DNA of 64,000 nucleotides. Source: Planctomycetota bacterium. Lineage in GTDB: Bacteria > Planctomycetota > UBA8742 > UBA2392. The position numbers were made by a program, and so were the translations under genes. Shown piece after piece: positions 34,871 through 43,589 of this stretch; within the stretch, counting starts at the first letter, position 1, and each line of letters opens with the position of its first letter. Below the pieces are notes generated by a model. That model saw only the letters and a program-made list of their open reading frames with translations. It was not told the origin of the DNA and searched no databases. The stretch covers positions 62,001 through 126,000 of the forward strand of contig JADLAK010000044.1 in assembly GCA_020848275.1 (NCBI GenBank). The letters are read 5' to 3'.

Positions 34871-35887
34871 CTACAACTTATGCACATACGAGTGCACTTC
34901 GAGCGTTTCAGGTTCGCCCTTCTTGAGCAACCGGATCGGCGGCTGGCCTTTGTTCTGCGCGCGAATCACGCCCAACGCATGCAGCGGCGTGTCGAACGGC
35001 CATTCGGCCACGATGCGCTTCCATTTAAAGCTCGGGACCGTGAACAAAAGTTCGAAGTCTTCGCCGTCATGCAGCGCGTGCTCAAGCGCGCGCTCGGCCG
35101 CCGTGCCTTCGCCCGCGCCTTCCATCTGCGTCAGGCGGCGGGCGGCTTTGCTGACGGGCACGGCCTCGGCCACGATATCGGCGCCAAGCGGCGCGCGACG
35201 CGAGGATTCTTCCAGTACGTGTTGCAAGTCGCCGGAAAGACCGTCGGAGAGATCGATCATCGCCGACACGCCGTTTTTGCACAGAAAGCGGCCCTCGCTA
35301 AGGCGCGGCTCAAAGCGCAGGTGGTGGCCCAGGATCGATCCCCCGAGGCTGCCCGTGACGGCGATGACGTCGCCGATCGCGGCGCCTGCGCGAATAGCGG
35401 GCCGCTCGTTCTGCATTTCGCCGACCAGCGAGACCGACAACATCAACGGTCCTTCCCAGCTTTGCGTGTCGCCGCCGGCCAGCGTCACGCCGTAGGTCGC
35501 GCAGGCTTTGGCCAGGCCGAAAAACAATCCCTCGCGCACCTTGGCGCCCGCGCCGACGGGCAGCGCAACGGCGGCCAGCGCCGCAAGCGGCACGCCACCC
35601 ATCGCCGCAATGTCCGAAAGCGGGCGGCATAGGGCCTTGCGCCCGGCTTCCTCGGGCGTGGCGGGCGGGCCTAGCTTCGGGTCGGTTTTCGCGCCCTTGA
35701 AGTAGAAGTGTTTGCCCTCAAGCACGCTGTCGACCTTCAGGCACAAGCGTTCGTTCTGGGGCACGCGCAGGATTGCGGCGTCGTCGCCGGGCCCGACCTC
35801 AAGGCGCGGGCTGGCGGGCGGCAAATGGGAGCGCAGCCACTGGATGTAGCTGAATTCGCTGTCGGCGGAATGTGCCGGGGTTTTCAT
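34871..35887 (-). CDS. thiL: Thiamine-monophosphate kinase
   Basis: ATP-dependent kinase making thiamine diphosphate from thiamine phosphate, PurM/AIR synthase-like fold, 338 residues. Signatures are GPGDDAAIL (ATP/Mg site, around 38-46), RPLSDIAAMGG, LAGGDTQSW, MIDLSDGLSGDL and HDGEDFELLF. The ATG at 35887 is preferred; a TTG at 35902 adds five residues. It heads a minus-strand group with tsaE downstream and is divergent from the LOG gene across a 175-base gap containing a GGGGTC/GACCCC palindrome. No other thiamine gene is in view. Confidence 0.95.
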   Translation of the reverse strand: MKTPAHSADSEFSYIQWLRSHLPPASPRLEVGPGDDAAILRVPQNERLCLKVDSVLEGKHFYFKGAKTDPKLGPPATPEEAGRKALCRPLSDIAAMGGVPLAALAAVALPVGAGAKVREGLFFGLAKACATYGVTLAGGDTQSWEGPLMLSVSLVGEMQNERPAIRAGAAIGDVIAVTGSLGGSILGHHLRFEPRLSEGRFLCKNGVSAMIDLSDGLSGDLQHVLEESSRRAPLGADIVAEAVPVSKAARRLTQMEGAGEGTAAERALEHALHDGEDFELLFTVPSFKWKRIVAEWPFDTPLHALGVIRAQNKGQPPIRLLKKGEPETLEVHSYVHKL

Positions 35888-35977
35888 GCCTTGACCTGTC
35901 AAGTACGGACGCTACGCCGACGTTATACAATGGTTCGTCGACGAGTTGCATAGCGTGCGCGCGCGGCTAATATCCCC

Positions 35978-35993
35978 GGGGTCTTCAGACCCC
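35978..35993. repeat. Small palindrome in the thiL/LOG divergent gap
   Basis: GGGGTCTTCAGACCCC, a six-base perfect stem with a TTCA loop, centred between two divergent start codons. It fits the general class of GC-rich palindromes in this genome; a regulatory role is possible but not shown. Confidence 0.5.
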
Positions 35994-36062
35994 AGTACTC
36001 GAAGCGAAAGATATTCGCGTCAAGGCTCTTGGGCCGGGAGCCCCCAGCCACAAGTACAAACT

Positions 36063-36785
36063 ATGCGCAAACAGCAGGTCATCGAGGGCATGCGCGACAC
36101 CTGGCAGGTGTTTCGCGTCATGGCCGAGTTCGTGGAAGGTTTCGACACGCTGACGCGCCTGCGCCGCGCGGTTTCAATCTTCGGCAGCGCGCGCACGCCC
36201 CGCGATAGCCCACTCTACCACACCACGATGAAAATGGCGGCCAAGCTGATCGAGGCCGGCTACGGCGTTATCACAGGGGGCGGCCCCGGGGTGATGGAGG
36301 CCGGCAACCGCGGCGCGTTTGAGGCCGGCGGCGAAAGTACGGGGCTGGCCATCGACCTGCCGATGGAGCAGGAAGCCAACATCTACTGCAAAACGCTGGT
36401 CGACTTCCGCTACTTCTTCATCCGCAAGGTGATGTTCGTGAAGTACGCCCAAGGTTTCGTTTTCATGCCCGGCGGCTTTGGCACGCTGGACGAAATGTTC
36501 GAGGTGCTGACTCTGGTGCAGACCCTCAAGATACGCAAGATTCCCTGCGTGATGTTCGGCAAGGGTTACTGGCAGGGTCTTTACGACTGGATGGTGAAGG
36601 TGATGTTGCAGGAGTATCACCACATCAACGAAGAAGATCTCAACCTGTTCTTGCGCACTGATGACATCGACGAAGCCGTCAATTACATCGTGGAGTTCCA
36701 CAAGCGCGCCAAGACCAAGCTCAAGGGCCGCGTCGTTCCCAAGGGCAAGAATAACGACACGCGACACCTTAATCGCGATGCTTAG
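36063..36785 (+). CDS. LOG family protein (nucleotide 5'-monophosphate phosphoribohydrolase)
   Basis: 240 residues. The LOG motifs are unmistakable: VSIFGSART, ITGGGPGVMEAGNRGA (the GG-GxMxA ribose-phosphate site) and FMPGGFGTLDEMFE (the PGGxGTxxE signature holding the catalytic Glu). Such enzymes hydrolyse nucleotide monophosphates, including cytokinin ribotides, to base and ribose-5-phosphate. In bacteria the physiological substrate is often unknown. The ATG at 36063 is chosen because homology starts there; the frame is open to 35946 with no sensible sequence. The gene is probably monocistronic, with a hairpin GCGTGGC-ATCCA-GCCACGC about 60 bases after the stop. Confidence 0.93.
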   Translation: MRKQQVIEGMRDTWQVFRVMAEFVEGFDTLTRLRRAVSIFGSARTPRDSPLYHTTMKMAAKLIEAGYGVITGGGPGVMEAGNRGAFEAGGESTGLAIDLPMEQEANIYCKTLVDFRYFFIRKVMFVKYAQGFVFMPGGFGTLDEMFEVLTLVQTLKIRKIPCVMFGKGYWQGLYDWMVKVMLQEYHHINEEDLNLFLRTDDIDEAVNYIVEFHKRAKTKLKGRVVPKGKNNDTRHLNRDA

Positions 36786-36989
36786 AGATCTTGATCGAAA
36801 CTGCTTGTGGCGACCTTCGCATCTCCGCGTCGCGCTCGCTTAGCGTGGCATCCAGCCACGCGGACGCTCGCGCTCCTTGATCTGCTCGGTCGGCACGGCG
36901 CATTTTCTCCCTACATGACATGTCGAATCGTCAAAAAGCACCACCCCTAATGCTTTCGTTCGATGGCCATTAAACTAACGTAGAACGAT

Positions 36990-37433
36990 ATGGCCGCCGT
37001 CGACGAAACCTACATCTCACGCGGGCGCTCCATCGCCTCGGTCATCACCGTCGCCCAGAAAATTTTTCGCGCCGTCACTGACCTCGTGCGGCGGCACGAC
37101 CTGACCGAAAGCCAATACAACGCACTGCGCGTGTTGCGCGGAGCGGCGCGACGCGACGAAAAGCTGACGCAGGCGCAACTTGCCGACCGCCTGATCGCCA
37201 GCCGCGCGAACACCACCTGGATTCTGGACCGCCTCGAAGAGCGCAAGTTGATCGAGCGCCAAGCCCACAGCGACCGGCGCAAAAACACGGTCGTGATCAC
37301 ACCCGGCGGCCAGAAGCTGCTGACGAAAATCGACCCGGAGTTCGAGCAGTTCCTCGCCGGGATGCTGGGCGACATCGACGCCGACGAACTCGCGGGGTTG
37401 CAGGCGCTGCTGGCCAAATTCAAGTTCAAATAA
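36990..37433 (+). CDS. MarR-family transcriptional regulator
   Basis: 147 residues with a winged helix-turn-helix. LTESQYNALRVL leads into AQLADRLIASRANTTWILDRLEERKLIERQ (recognition helix), then the wing DRRKNTVVITPGGQKLL with the conserved Asp-Arg-Arg. Dimerisation helices lie at both ends. No transporter or catabolic target gene adjoins it: the next gene is prs on the opposite strand, and the upstream gap of 204 bases is long enough for autoregulation. The ligand is unknown. Confidence 0.92.
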   Translation: MAAVDETYISRGRSIASVITVAQKIFRAVTDLVRRHDLTESQYNALRVLRGAARRDEKLTQAQLADRLIASRANTTWILDRLEERKLIERQAHSDRRKNTVVITPGGQKLLTKIDPEFEQFLAGMLGDIDADELAGLQALLAKFKFK

Positions 37434-37434
37434 A

Positions 37435-37497
37435 TCAGCCCCGCCCGCAGGAGCGGGGGGACTGGGGTAAATCCCCCGGCCTTTCGGCCGGGGCTGA
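37435..37497. repeat. Palindromic element, family 1, second copy
   Basis: The ends TCAGCCCCG (37435) and CGGGGCTGA (37489-37497) are identical to those of 3545-3621. The interior holds CCCCCGGCC-TTTC-GGCCGGGG. It starts one base after the marR stop and ends five bases before the prs stop, so like copy one it sits in a convergent gap and could terminate both genes. Confidence 0.75.
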
Positions 37498-37502
37498 ATA
37501 CG

Positions 37503-38456
37503 TTACTTGAACAACAAACTGACGCTTTCGCTGAAGTGGATGCGCCGGATCGCCTCTGCCAGCAGGTTGGCGACGCTGACGAGTTTCAACTGCGGGAAGT
37601 CCTTGCCCAGCGTCGGGATCGTGTCGCACACCACGCATTCCTTGATCGGCGCGCCGCGCAGGCGCTCGACGGCCGGACCGCACAACACCGGGTGCGTGCA
37701 GGCGACGTAAATGTCCTGCGCGCCGAACTTCTTGCAGGCGTTGGCGCTGTCCACAATCGAGCCGCCGGTCGCGATCATGTCGTCGATGATCACGCACACC
37801 TGGCCGTCGACCTTGCCGATCATGTCCAGCACTTCGGTTTCCTCGCCACTCACGCGGCGCTTGTCGACAATCGCCAGGCCTGCGTTCAGGCGCTTGGCGT
37901 AGCCGCGCGCAACCTTTGAGCGGCCGACGTCGGGCGCGACAATCGTCAGGTTGCGCAAGTCGGCGCGGGTCTTGAGGTCGCGGAAATAATCGAACAACAC
38001 CGGCGCCGCATAAAGGTGGTCGACCGGGCAATCAAAGAAGCCCTGGATCTGCGCCGAGTGCAGGTCCATGGTCAGCACGCGGTCGTAGCCAGCGGCGGTA
38101 ATGCAGTTGGCGACCATCTTGGCCGAAATCGGCACACGGCCTTCGTCTTTGCGGTCCTTGCGCGCGTAGCCGTAATACGGGATCACCGCGGTCACACGTT
38201 CGGCGCTTGCGCGGCGGCAGGCGTCGCCGAACAGCAGCAATTCCATTATATTGTCGTTGACCGGCGGGCAGGTGCTCTGGATGAAGAACGCGTCGACGCC
38301 GCGCACGTCATCGTAGATTTTCACGTCAATTTCGCCGTCGGGGAATTTCTCGATGCGGCAGTTGCCCATCGGCATCTCAAGCGCGCGGCTGACGGCCTGC
38401 GCCAGCACCGGGTTCGAATTGCCCGTGAAAAGTTTCAGTCCCTTGCTGCGTGCCAT
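37503..38456 (-). CDS. prs: Ribose-phosphate pyrophosphokinase
   Basis: Makes PRPP from ribose-5-phosphate and ATP for nucleotide, His and Trp synthesis. 317 residues, normal length. Signatures: LFTGNSNPVLA, FPDGEIDVKI, the flexible-loop residues DGFFIQSTCPP as DAFFIQSTCPPVND, YYGYARKDRK, DLHSAQIQGFF, and the PRPP-binding loop CVIIDDMIATGGSI. It begins six bases after the end of glmU, and the glmU-prs order is a well-known conserved pairing that links UDP-GlcNAc and nucleotide supply. Confidence 0.97.
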   Translation of the reverse strand: MARSKGLKLFTGNSNPVLAQAVSRALEMPMGNCRIEKFPDGEIDVKIYDDVRGVDAFFIQSTCPPVNDNIMELLLFGDACRRASAERVTAVIPYYGYARKDRKDEGRVPISAKMVANCITAAGYDRVLTMDLHSAQIQGFFDCPVDHLYAAPVLFDYFRDLKTRADLRNLTIVAPDVGRSKVARGYAKRLNAGLAIVDKRRVSGEETEVLDMIGKVDGQVCVIIDDMIATGGSIVDSANACKKFGAQDIYVACTHPVLCGPAVERLRGAPIKECVVCDTIPTLGKDFPQLKLVSVANLLAEAIRRIHFSESVSLLFK

Positions 38457-38462
38457 GGCCCG

Positions 38463-39728
38463 TCACTCCCCCGATGTCTTCTTGCGCAACACCCGCGCGG
38501 GCGCGCCCACGACGATCGTATCGTCCGGCACATCCTTGCCGCGCGGCACCACCGTGTTTGCACCTGTTTGCGCGTTCTTCCCTACCTTCACCGGGGCGAC
38601 AAGTACAGTGCCGCAACCGATGAAAGCGCCGTCGCCGATTTGGGTCTTGTGCTTCTTCTTGCCGTCGTAGTTGGCCACGATGCTGCCCGCGCCGATGTTG
38701 ACGTTTTTGCCGAGCGTCACGTCGCCCATATACGCCAGGTGGCCGGACTTCGCGCCGTCGCCGTAAATCGCGTTCTTGGTCTCGACGAACGCGCCGATTT
38801 TGCAGTCGTTGCCGACCTTCGTGCCGCCGCGGATGTGCGCAAAGGGCCCGATTTCGCAACGCTCGCCGATCACCACGCCCGAATGAATTACGGTGCTAGG
38901 GTAAACGATGGTGTCGCGCCCGATTTCGACGCCCGCCTCAATGTACGTGTTACCCGGGTCGAGCACCGTCACGCCGCGGTTCAACATCAGGTCTTCGAGA
39001 ATGCCCGAGCGCGCCGCAACGTCACACAGTGCGAGGTCTTTGCGCGTGTTGATGCCCTGCACCTCGACGGCGTCGGTCAGCGTTGCGCCCACGTGCTGGC
39101 CGCCCTGGCACAGCAGGCCGATCACGTCGGTCAGGTAATATTCCTTCTGCGCGTTGTTGGTGGTGAGCTTGTCGAGCCTTTTGAGCAACGCTGCCGCGTC
39201 AAACACATAGGTCCCGCTGTTAAATTCCTCGATCTCCGCATGCTCGGCCGAGAGGTCCTTCTGCTCGACGATGCGCAGCACGCGGCCGCTGGTGTCGCGA
39301 ACGATGCGCCCGTAGCCGCGCGGGTCAGGCAGTTTCGCCGTCAGCACCGTCGCCTTGGCTTTGCTGTCGCGATGATTTTTCAACAGGCGCGTGAGCGTGT
39401 CATGGCGCAACAGAGGGACATCGCCCGCAAGCACCAGCACGTCGCCCTTGAACCCCTTCAATTGCGGCGCGGCCTGCATCACGGCGTGGCCGGTGCCGAG
39501 TTGCGGCGACTGGTTGACGAACGTGAGCTTGTCATCGGTGAATTTCTTGCGCACTTCGTCGGCGCCGTGGCCGACGACCGCGACGACTTCGTCAGGGTTG
39601 AGAGCCTCGGCGGCGTTGACGACCCAGCGTAGCACCGGCAGGCCCGCAACTTTGTGCAGCACCTTGGGGGTGTCGGACTTCATCCGCGTGCTCTTGCCCG
39701 CGGCGAGGATCACGATCTTGAGCGGCAA
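38463..39728 (-). CDS. glmU: Bifunctional UDP-N-acetylglucosamine pyrophosphorylase/acetyltransferase, short form
   Basis: Makes UDP-GlcNAc for peptidoglycan and lipid A. The N-terminal uridyltransferase shows VILAAGKSTRMKSDTPKVLH, QLGTGHAV and LAGDVPLL. The C-terminal left-handed beta-helix shows SGHLAYMGD (catalytic His), NVNIGAGSIVANYDG and KHKTQIGD, so the acetyltransferase site appears intact. At 421 residues it is about 35 shorter than E. coli GlmU. The loss is in the first coils of the beta-helix (between NTYIEAGVEIG and CEIGPF) and at the C-terminus. Operon with prs. The 183-base divergent gap upstream contains the word GACACGCGGCATGTCC. Confidence 0.93.
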   Translation of the reverse strand: MPLKIVILAAGKSTRMKSDTPKVLHKVAGLPVLRWVVNAAEALNPDEVVAVVGHGADEVRKKFTDDKLTFVNQSPQLGTGHAVMQAAPQLKGFKGDVLVLAGDVPLLRHDTLTRLLKNHRDSKAKATVLTAKLPDPRGYGRIVRDTSGRVLRIVEQKDLSAEHAEIEEFNSGTYVFDAAALLKRLDKLTTNNAQKEYYLTDVIGLLCQGGQHVGATLTDAVEVQGINTRKDLALCDVAARSGILEDLMLNRGVTVLDPGNTYIEAGVEIGRDTIVYPSTVIHSGVVIGERCEIGPFAHIRGGTKVGNDCKIGAFVETKNAIYGDGAKSGHLAYMGDVTLGKNVNIGAGSIVANYDGKKKHKTQIGDGAFIGCGTVLVAPVKVGKNAQTGANTVVPRGKDVPDDTIVVGAPARVLRKKTSGE

Positions 39729-39911
39729 GGCGTCGTCCCTAAGGCCGCGCGAAGTCTAGCGGAACCCCATGCAGCCTTCCAGCGTGCGCATTGCCGTAGG
39801 ATACGCGAGTTCCCCGACGAAGCCTTGGCGAAGTCGGGCAGCGCGTCAACGGAGACACGCGGCATGTCCCTGCAAAATCATCGCCAATGAACCTCAGGGG
39901 GTGGTTATCGT

Positions 39912-42260
39912 TTGAAGGACATGCGCAAAACGCGGGCATTTGCGGTGCTGTTGATCATCGGCGCGCTGGTCGCGCTCTGGATCTTCTTGGCGGCGCCGCG
40001 CGCAGCCCGCAACGTTCTAAATGAACCGCCCGTCGACGAGGTCGCCTCCGCCTTACAGCCGCCCGGTAAGAACCCGACTGTACGCCCTTCACCTGATCGC
40101 GCGCCACAGAAGACAACCGACAAGCCCCCCGCGCTGGACCGGCCCGAAGACCCGTTCATGCTTGAACAGCCGCTGTGGAAACCCGATTACGGCGACAAGT
40201 TGAAACGTGCGGGTTGCAAGGCGGAGTTTGAGGTCCGCGACGCCAAGGGCAACCCGCCGGATGTCGAGAACTTCTTCTACGTCGACGTCTGGCGCAAACT
40301 CGGTTCCTACTACTCAGAAGAGCAAGGCCGGCTGGACAAGGCGACAGGCAAGATCATCTGCGACGGCTGGAGAGTGCGCAGCGGCGAACAGGGCGTCGGC
40401 CTGGAGCCCGGCGACTACGAAGTTCATGCCTGCTACGGCAAGTACGGCTGCGCCTTGGCCGAGTTCAGCGTGACGCCGGGCACGGTGACCACCGGCAGCC
40501 TCACGTTGCCGCATTACCAGCGCACGATCACGCTGCGATTTTTGGACCAGGCGGGGCAACCTGTTCCCTACCTCTTGCAGAACGAACTGCACGGCGCGCC
40601 AAGAGTAGACACGGAACTCGAGAACGACCTTCCCAGGCATACCTTCGGCGGGCCTCGGGCCGCCTTGCGTGATCCGCCGGGCATCGATCCCGGATCCTGG
40701 AACGGCGGCAGCGGGGCTTCAAGCAGCGATTACCGGCACCTGCCTGCCGGCAAAATTCCCCTGACTGACGGCAAGCTCTCGCTGACGGTTTTCGCGGGCG
40801 TGTCAAACACGATCACAATCCCATTGCTGCCCGAAATCTGGGGCCGGGAAACCCTGACCATCATGGATGCGACGTTCACCGGTCCGGAATGGGACGATTA
40901 CGTTGTCAACCTCGAGCTTGCGCCCGATTTCCTTGAGAAGCTCAACGCAAAGCGCGAAGAGTACGATGTATATCCGGTGATCCAGCCCAAGGACATCGGC
41001 GTGCGCAAGCCATACACGCGCAGGTTCAAGGTGCGGGCTGACCCGGCGGATATTCCGCCCAAGCCCGATTTGCGCGACGTGTCGAAACTCGCGCCCGATT
41101 ATTGCCGTTTGCTGCTGCGCTGCCTGGGGCGTGAGGGCCTATTCCCGATCGTCGACTCGACCAGCCACAAGGAACGCTTCCTCGGCGCGCCCAACCCCGA
41201 CAACCTTTGGGTGTTCGAGTTCCCTGCGACAAGCGTCGTGAAAGTCGTCTGGAGCGATGGCAGGCTCCTGTCTTCACAGCCGCAAACCATTGAGCTGGCA
41301 GGCGCGCGCCTGAACGAAACGACCCACGCCGTCAACGAACACCCGGTGTCATGCCACACGCGCATGCCGTCGCCGACGCTGGCGGCCCAGTGCATCGACT
41401 TGCAACTCAACACCCTTTCGGCAACTGCACAGGCCACACTGTGCGTCGAGCCCGGTATGCCCTTGGCTGATTCCCACCTGTCGCCGCCCGGGGCAAATGT
41501 TTTTGGCGGACGACGCCAGGCAGCGTACGCCACGCGCGCCGACGACTTCTTTGTCTTTGAGGGATCTGTCGACGATGCCATGGCTTCGGCCATGGACAAA
41601 CAAACTGTTTGGCGCTTACGGGGCTGGGGTGCGGGGCGAAGGGACAAAGACTTTTATGCCCTGCGCCTTAACAGCACGTTGACGCGGGGCATAGAACCGC
41701 TGGAGCTGCTTGCCACCACCAAGGGCACGGGATCACTGCAGCCGACACTGCAGCCCCTGCGCCCGCTGCTGGCCCTGCGGGCCGTCGGCACAACTTGCGG
41801 CGGCCTGCCCTGGGTGCAGGGCGTGGTGGTGAGCTACGAACAGGACGAGTTCAACCGCGCCATGCGCCGCCGCATCGTCTCGCAGGAAATCCAACCGGCG
41901 CTTGGCGAAAAGGACGCCGCGGGCAAATACCTTTCGAGTGCACACTTCAAGCAGACAACCGACAGCGATGAGGCTTTGCGCGCGTTGATGGGCGAGGCCA
42001 ACTACGACGCCTTCGATTCGCGCAGCCAGCGCGAGTTCTTCTTTCGCCACGGGACCTGGTACGACACGCAACTCACGGTTGCTTCGGATAGCCACGGCTA
42101 CATCGCCGCCGACTACGCCGACATTAAACCCGGTAAACGCTACGTGCTGTACCTGTGGTCGAACTCGCGCGACGACATCAAGCCGGATCTGCGCATCGAC
42201 TTCATCGCATCTGAAGGCTGCACCGACCTCGGCGCCGTGATCTTGCCCGAGTATCGCTGA
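39912..42260 (+). CDS. Membrane-anchored extracytoplasmic protein of unknown function
   Basis: 782 residues from a TTG at 39912, which has AGGGGGTGG seven bases upstream; an ATG three codons on is the alternative. An N-terminal anchor AFAVLLIIGALVALWIFLAA is followed by a Pro-rich linker (to about 80) and a large soluble region with several beta-sandwich-like stretches: CKAEFEVRDAKGNPPD, LEPGDYEVHACYG and SVTPGTVTTGSLTLPHY read like carboxypeptidase-regulatory or SpaA-like folds. Scattered cysteines suggest disulfides. The C-terminus (LRIDFIASEGCTDLGAVILP) has the same beta character. An ExbD-like gene follows after 64 bases on the same strand. I recognise no catalytic motif. Confidence 0.6.
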   Translation: MKDMRKTRAFAVLLIIGALVALWIFLAAPRAARNVLNEPPVDEVASALQPPGKNPTVRPSPDRAPQKTTDKPPALDRPEDPFMLEQPLWKPDYGDKLKRAGCKAEFEVRDAKGNPPDVENFFYVDVWRKLGSYYSEEQGRLDKATGKIICDGWRVRSGEQGVGLEPGDYEVHACYGKYGCALAEFSVTPGTVTTGSLTLPHYQRTITLRFLDQAGQPVPYLLQNELHGAPRVDTELENDLPRHTFGGPRAALRDPPGIDPGSWNGGSGASSSDYRHLPAGKIPLTDGKLSLTVFAGVSNTITIPLLPEIWGRETLTIMDATFTGPEWDDYVVNLELAPDFLEKLNAKREEYDVYPVIQPKDIGVRKPYTRRFKVRADPADIPPKPDLRDVSKLAPDYCRLLLRCLGREGLFPIVDSTSHKERFLGAPNPDNLWVFEFPATSVVKVVWSDGRLLSSQPQTIELAGARLNETTHAVNEHPVSCHTRMPSPTLAAQCIDLQLNTLSATAQATLCVEPGMPLADSHLSPPGANVFGGRRQAAYATRADDFFVFEGSVDDAMASAMDKQTVWRLRGWGAGRRDKDFYALRLNSTLTRGIEPLELLATTKGTGSLQPTLQPLRPLLALRAVGTTCGGLPWVQGVVVSYEQDEFNRAMRRRIVSQEIQPALGEKDAAGKYLSSAHFKQTTDSDEALRALMGEANYDAFDSRSQREFFFRHGTWYDTQLTVASDSHGYIAADYADIKPGKRYVLYLWSNSRDDIKPDLRIDFIASEGCTDLGAVILPEYR

Positions 42261-42324
42261 ACCAGCGCCAATTGCCGCCGTTTGTAGGTTCATTCCCGGC
42301 AACTACCGAGGCCGGAGCAAAGCC

Positions 42325-42915
42325 ATGTTGCGCAGAAGAAGGCGGGCCGGCGATGAGGCGAATTTCGACCTCACGCCGATGATCGATTGCGTTTTTCAAC
42401 TGCTGATTTTCTTCATCGTCTGCACGCGCTTCGTCCCCGACGAACGCATCTTCAATACCAAGCTGCCGACGGACGAGGGCGATCTCAAAAGGCCCGAAGT
42501 CCCAAAAGAACAGCTCACGGTCTACTGCAACTGGGACGGCGCGGCGAACACCTACGCCCTTGGCGTGCAGGGCCGCAACCGGAAGGTCATCGCCGACAGC
42601 CGCGCAGCGATGGCCGACCTGGTGATTTACCCGACCGACGCTGTCGCGGCCATCCGCGAAAAGAAGCGGCGATACGCGCGGGCCCACGCCGCACTGACGG
42701 ACCATATTCGCCATTACCTCGACTTGTCGGGTGCGCGCGTCGAGAAGATCGAGATCAGCTTCGCCAACGACCCCGTGCGCGGCGCGGTTTCAGGCACCGC
42801 GCCCTGGGTGTTCGTTTCGCTGGCAATCGACGCTTGCGCACAGGTGAACAAAGACCGCGACAAGGCGGATCAACTGCCGGTGAACTTCAAGTTCGCTAAC
42901 GCGTTGGGTCGTTAA
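42325..42915 (+). CDS. ExbD/TolR-like proton-channel subunit, without adjacent ExbB
   Basis: 196 residues. The N-terminal cytoplasmic basic stretch (MLRRRRRAGDEA) is followed by NFDLTPMIDCVFQLLIFFIV. This is the ExbD/TolR membrane helix with its proton-carrying aspartate (Asp in PMID), normally paired with ExbB/TolQ. The periplasmic part is longer than usual (about 150 residues against 95) and has the terminal beta/alpha pattern GTAPWVFVSLAIDACAQVN. No ExbB/TolQ or TonB gene is near. It follows the 782-residue anchored protein gene, suggesting a dedicated energised complex whose ExbB partner is elsewhere. A strong terminator ends the unit. Confidence 0.85.
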   Translation: MLRRRRRAGDEANFDLTPMIDCVFQLLIFFIVCTRFVPDERIFNTKLPTDEGDLKRPEVPKEQLTVYCNWDGAANTYALGVQGRNRKVIADSRAAMADLVIYPTDAVAAIREKKRRYARAHAALTDHIRHYLDLSGARVEKIEISFANDPVRGAVSGTAPWVFVSLAIDACAQVNKDRDKADQLPVNFKFANALGR

Positions 42916-42951
42916 CGGACGGGAAGCCGGGCCGATTTCAGCCCGGTGTCA

Positions 42952-43000
42952 GTCTGCGGGCCGCTTCCCGGGCGGCTCGCAGACAATTTTTACATATTTT
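42952..43000 (+). terminator. Rho-independent terminator after exbD-like gene
   Basis: GTCTGCGGGCCGC pairs with GCGGCTCGCAGAC (one mismatch region) around TTCCCGG, followed directly by AATTTTTACATATTTT. It is the best canonical terminator in the window. A smaller hairpin, CCGGGCCGATTTCAGCCCGG, precedes it. Confidence 0.9.
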
Positions 43001-43114
43001 ATTATTTAGTTGATTTTTATGTTTTGTGTAATACACTTCAGGAGTCGTGATTGACAACGATTTCAGGAGCTTGCAGCCAACCCTACTCGCCCAACCTACC
43101 CCGGCGGCGGGCTC
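43001..43114. other. AT-rich island in an otherwise GC-rich gap (no gene seen)
   Basis: The gap 42916-43215 holds no convincing gene. After the terminator, bases to about 43035 are almost pure A/T (ATTATTTAGTTGATTTTTAT), sharply unlike the rest of the window. Two direct copies of TTCAGGAG follow (43039 and 43065), then GC-rich hairpins. The minus strand contains TTGTCA-N18-TATTAC, a possible promoter, but nothing identifiable is transcribed from it. Confidence 0.4.
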
Positions 43115-43174
43115 CTAAAAAACACCGACGCGGGGCCACTTAATCACACCAAGGCGGAGCACCCCGGCCCCGCG
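43115..43174 (-). terminator. Terminator after xseB
   Basis: On the minus strand CGCGGGGCC and GGCCCCGCG pair around a 28-base loop and are followed by GTCGGTGTTTTTTA, giving a U tract. It lies about 40 bases beyond the xseB stop. Confidence 0.6.
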
Positions 43175-43215
43175 CCGGTAGATTTTCTCCCTGAGCGGAT
43201 GTTCGCCGCGTTCAT

Positions 43216-43518
43216 TTAAAAGAGTTTGCCGCCCGCATTTTCTTCGGGGGCCTTGTGGGTTTCGCCCTCGGCGTCAAAGGGCCTGGTTTGCGCCTGGCCG
43301 TTTTGCTCGGTCAGCAGCAGCACGCGGGCCTCGGCCTGCTTGAGAATGCCGTAGCATTTGCGCAGGGCCTTGACGCCTTCTTCGTATCGCTTCAGCGCGT
43401 CCTCAAGCGGCAACTCGCCGCCTTCCAGCGCACGCAGGGCTTCTTCGACGCTTGCGACAAGGTTTTCAAACCGCTCGCCCGTTGGCGGCGTGATCTCCGG
43501 ATTATTCTTCCTGGCCAT
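43216..43518 (-). CDS. xseB: Exodeoxyribonuclease VII small subunit
   Basis: 100 residues. The family pattern FENLVASVEEALRALEGGELPLEDALKRYEEGV is complete: two helices with the L-E-x-G-x-L-x-L-E-x-x-L-x-x-Y-E-x-G signature. XseB binds XseA to degrade single-stranded DNA from both ends. The tail after residue 75 is polar and variable. The gene follows folC by 71 bases on the same strand; xseA is not in the window. Confidence 0.92.
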   Translation of the reverse strand: MARKNNPEITPPTGERFENLVASVEEALRALEGGELPLEDALKRYEEGVKALRKCYGILKQAEARVLLLTEQNGQAQTRPFDAEGETHKAPEENAGGKLF

Positions 43519-43589
43519 GTCTGAACGTCCTTCGCGGCCTTCCGCTTTGCTTCGCTACTTCGCGCCGCAGTTTTCCTGAGCCGCGGTTA

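Noticed and set aside
36786-36989. Small gene in the LOG-marR gap
   Set aside because: Short frames only, no ribosome site; the gap holds a GCGTGGC/GCCACGC hairpin and an AT-richer stretch suited to the marR promoter.
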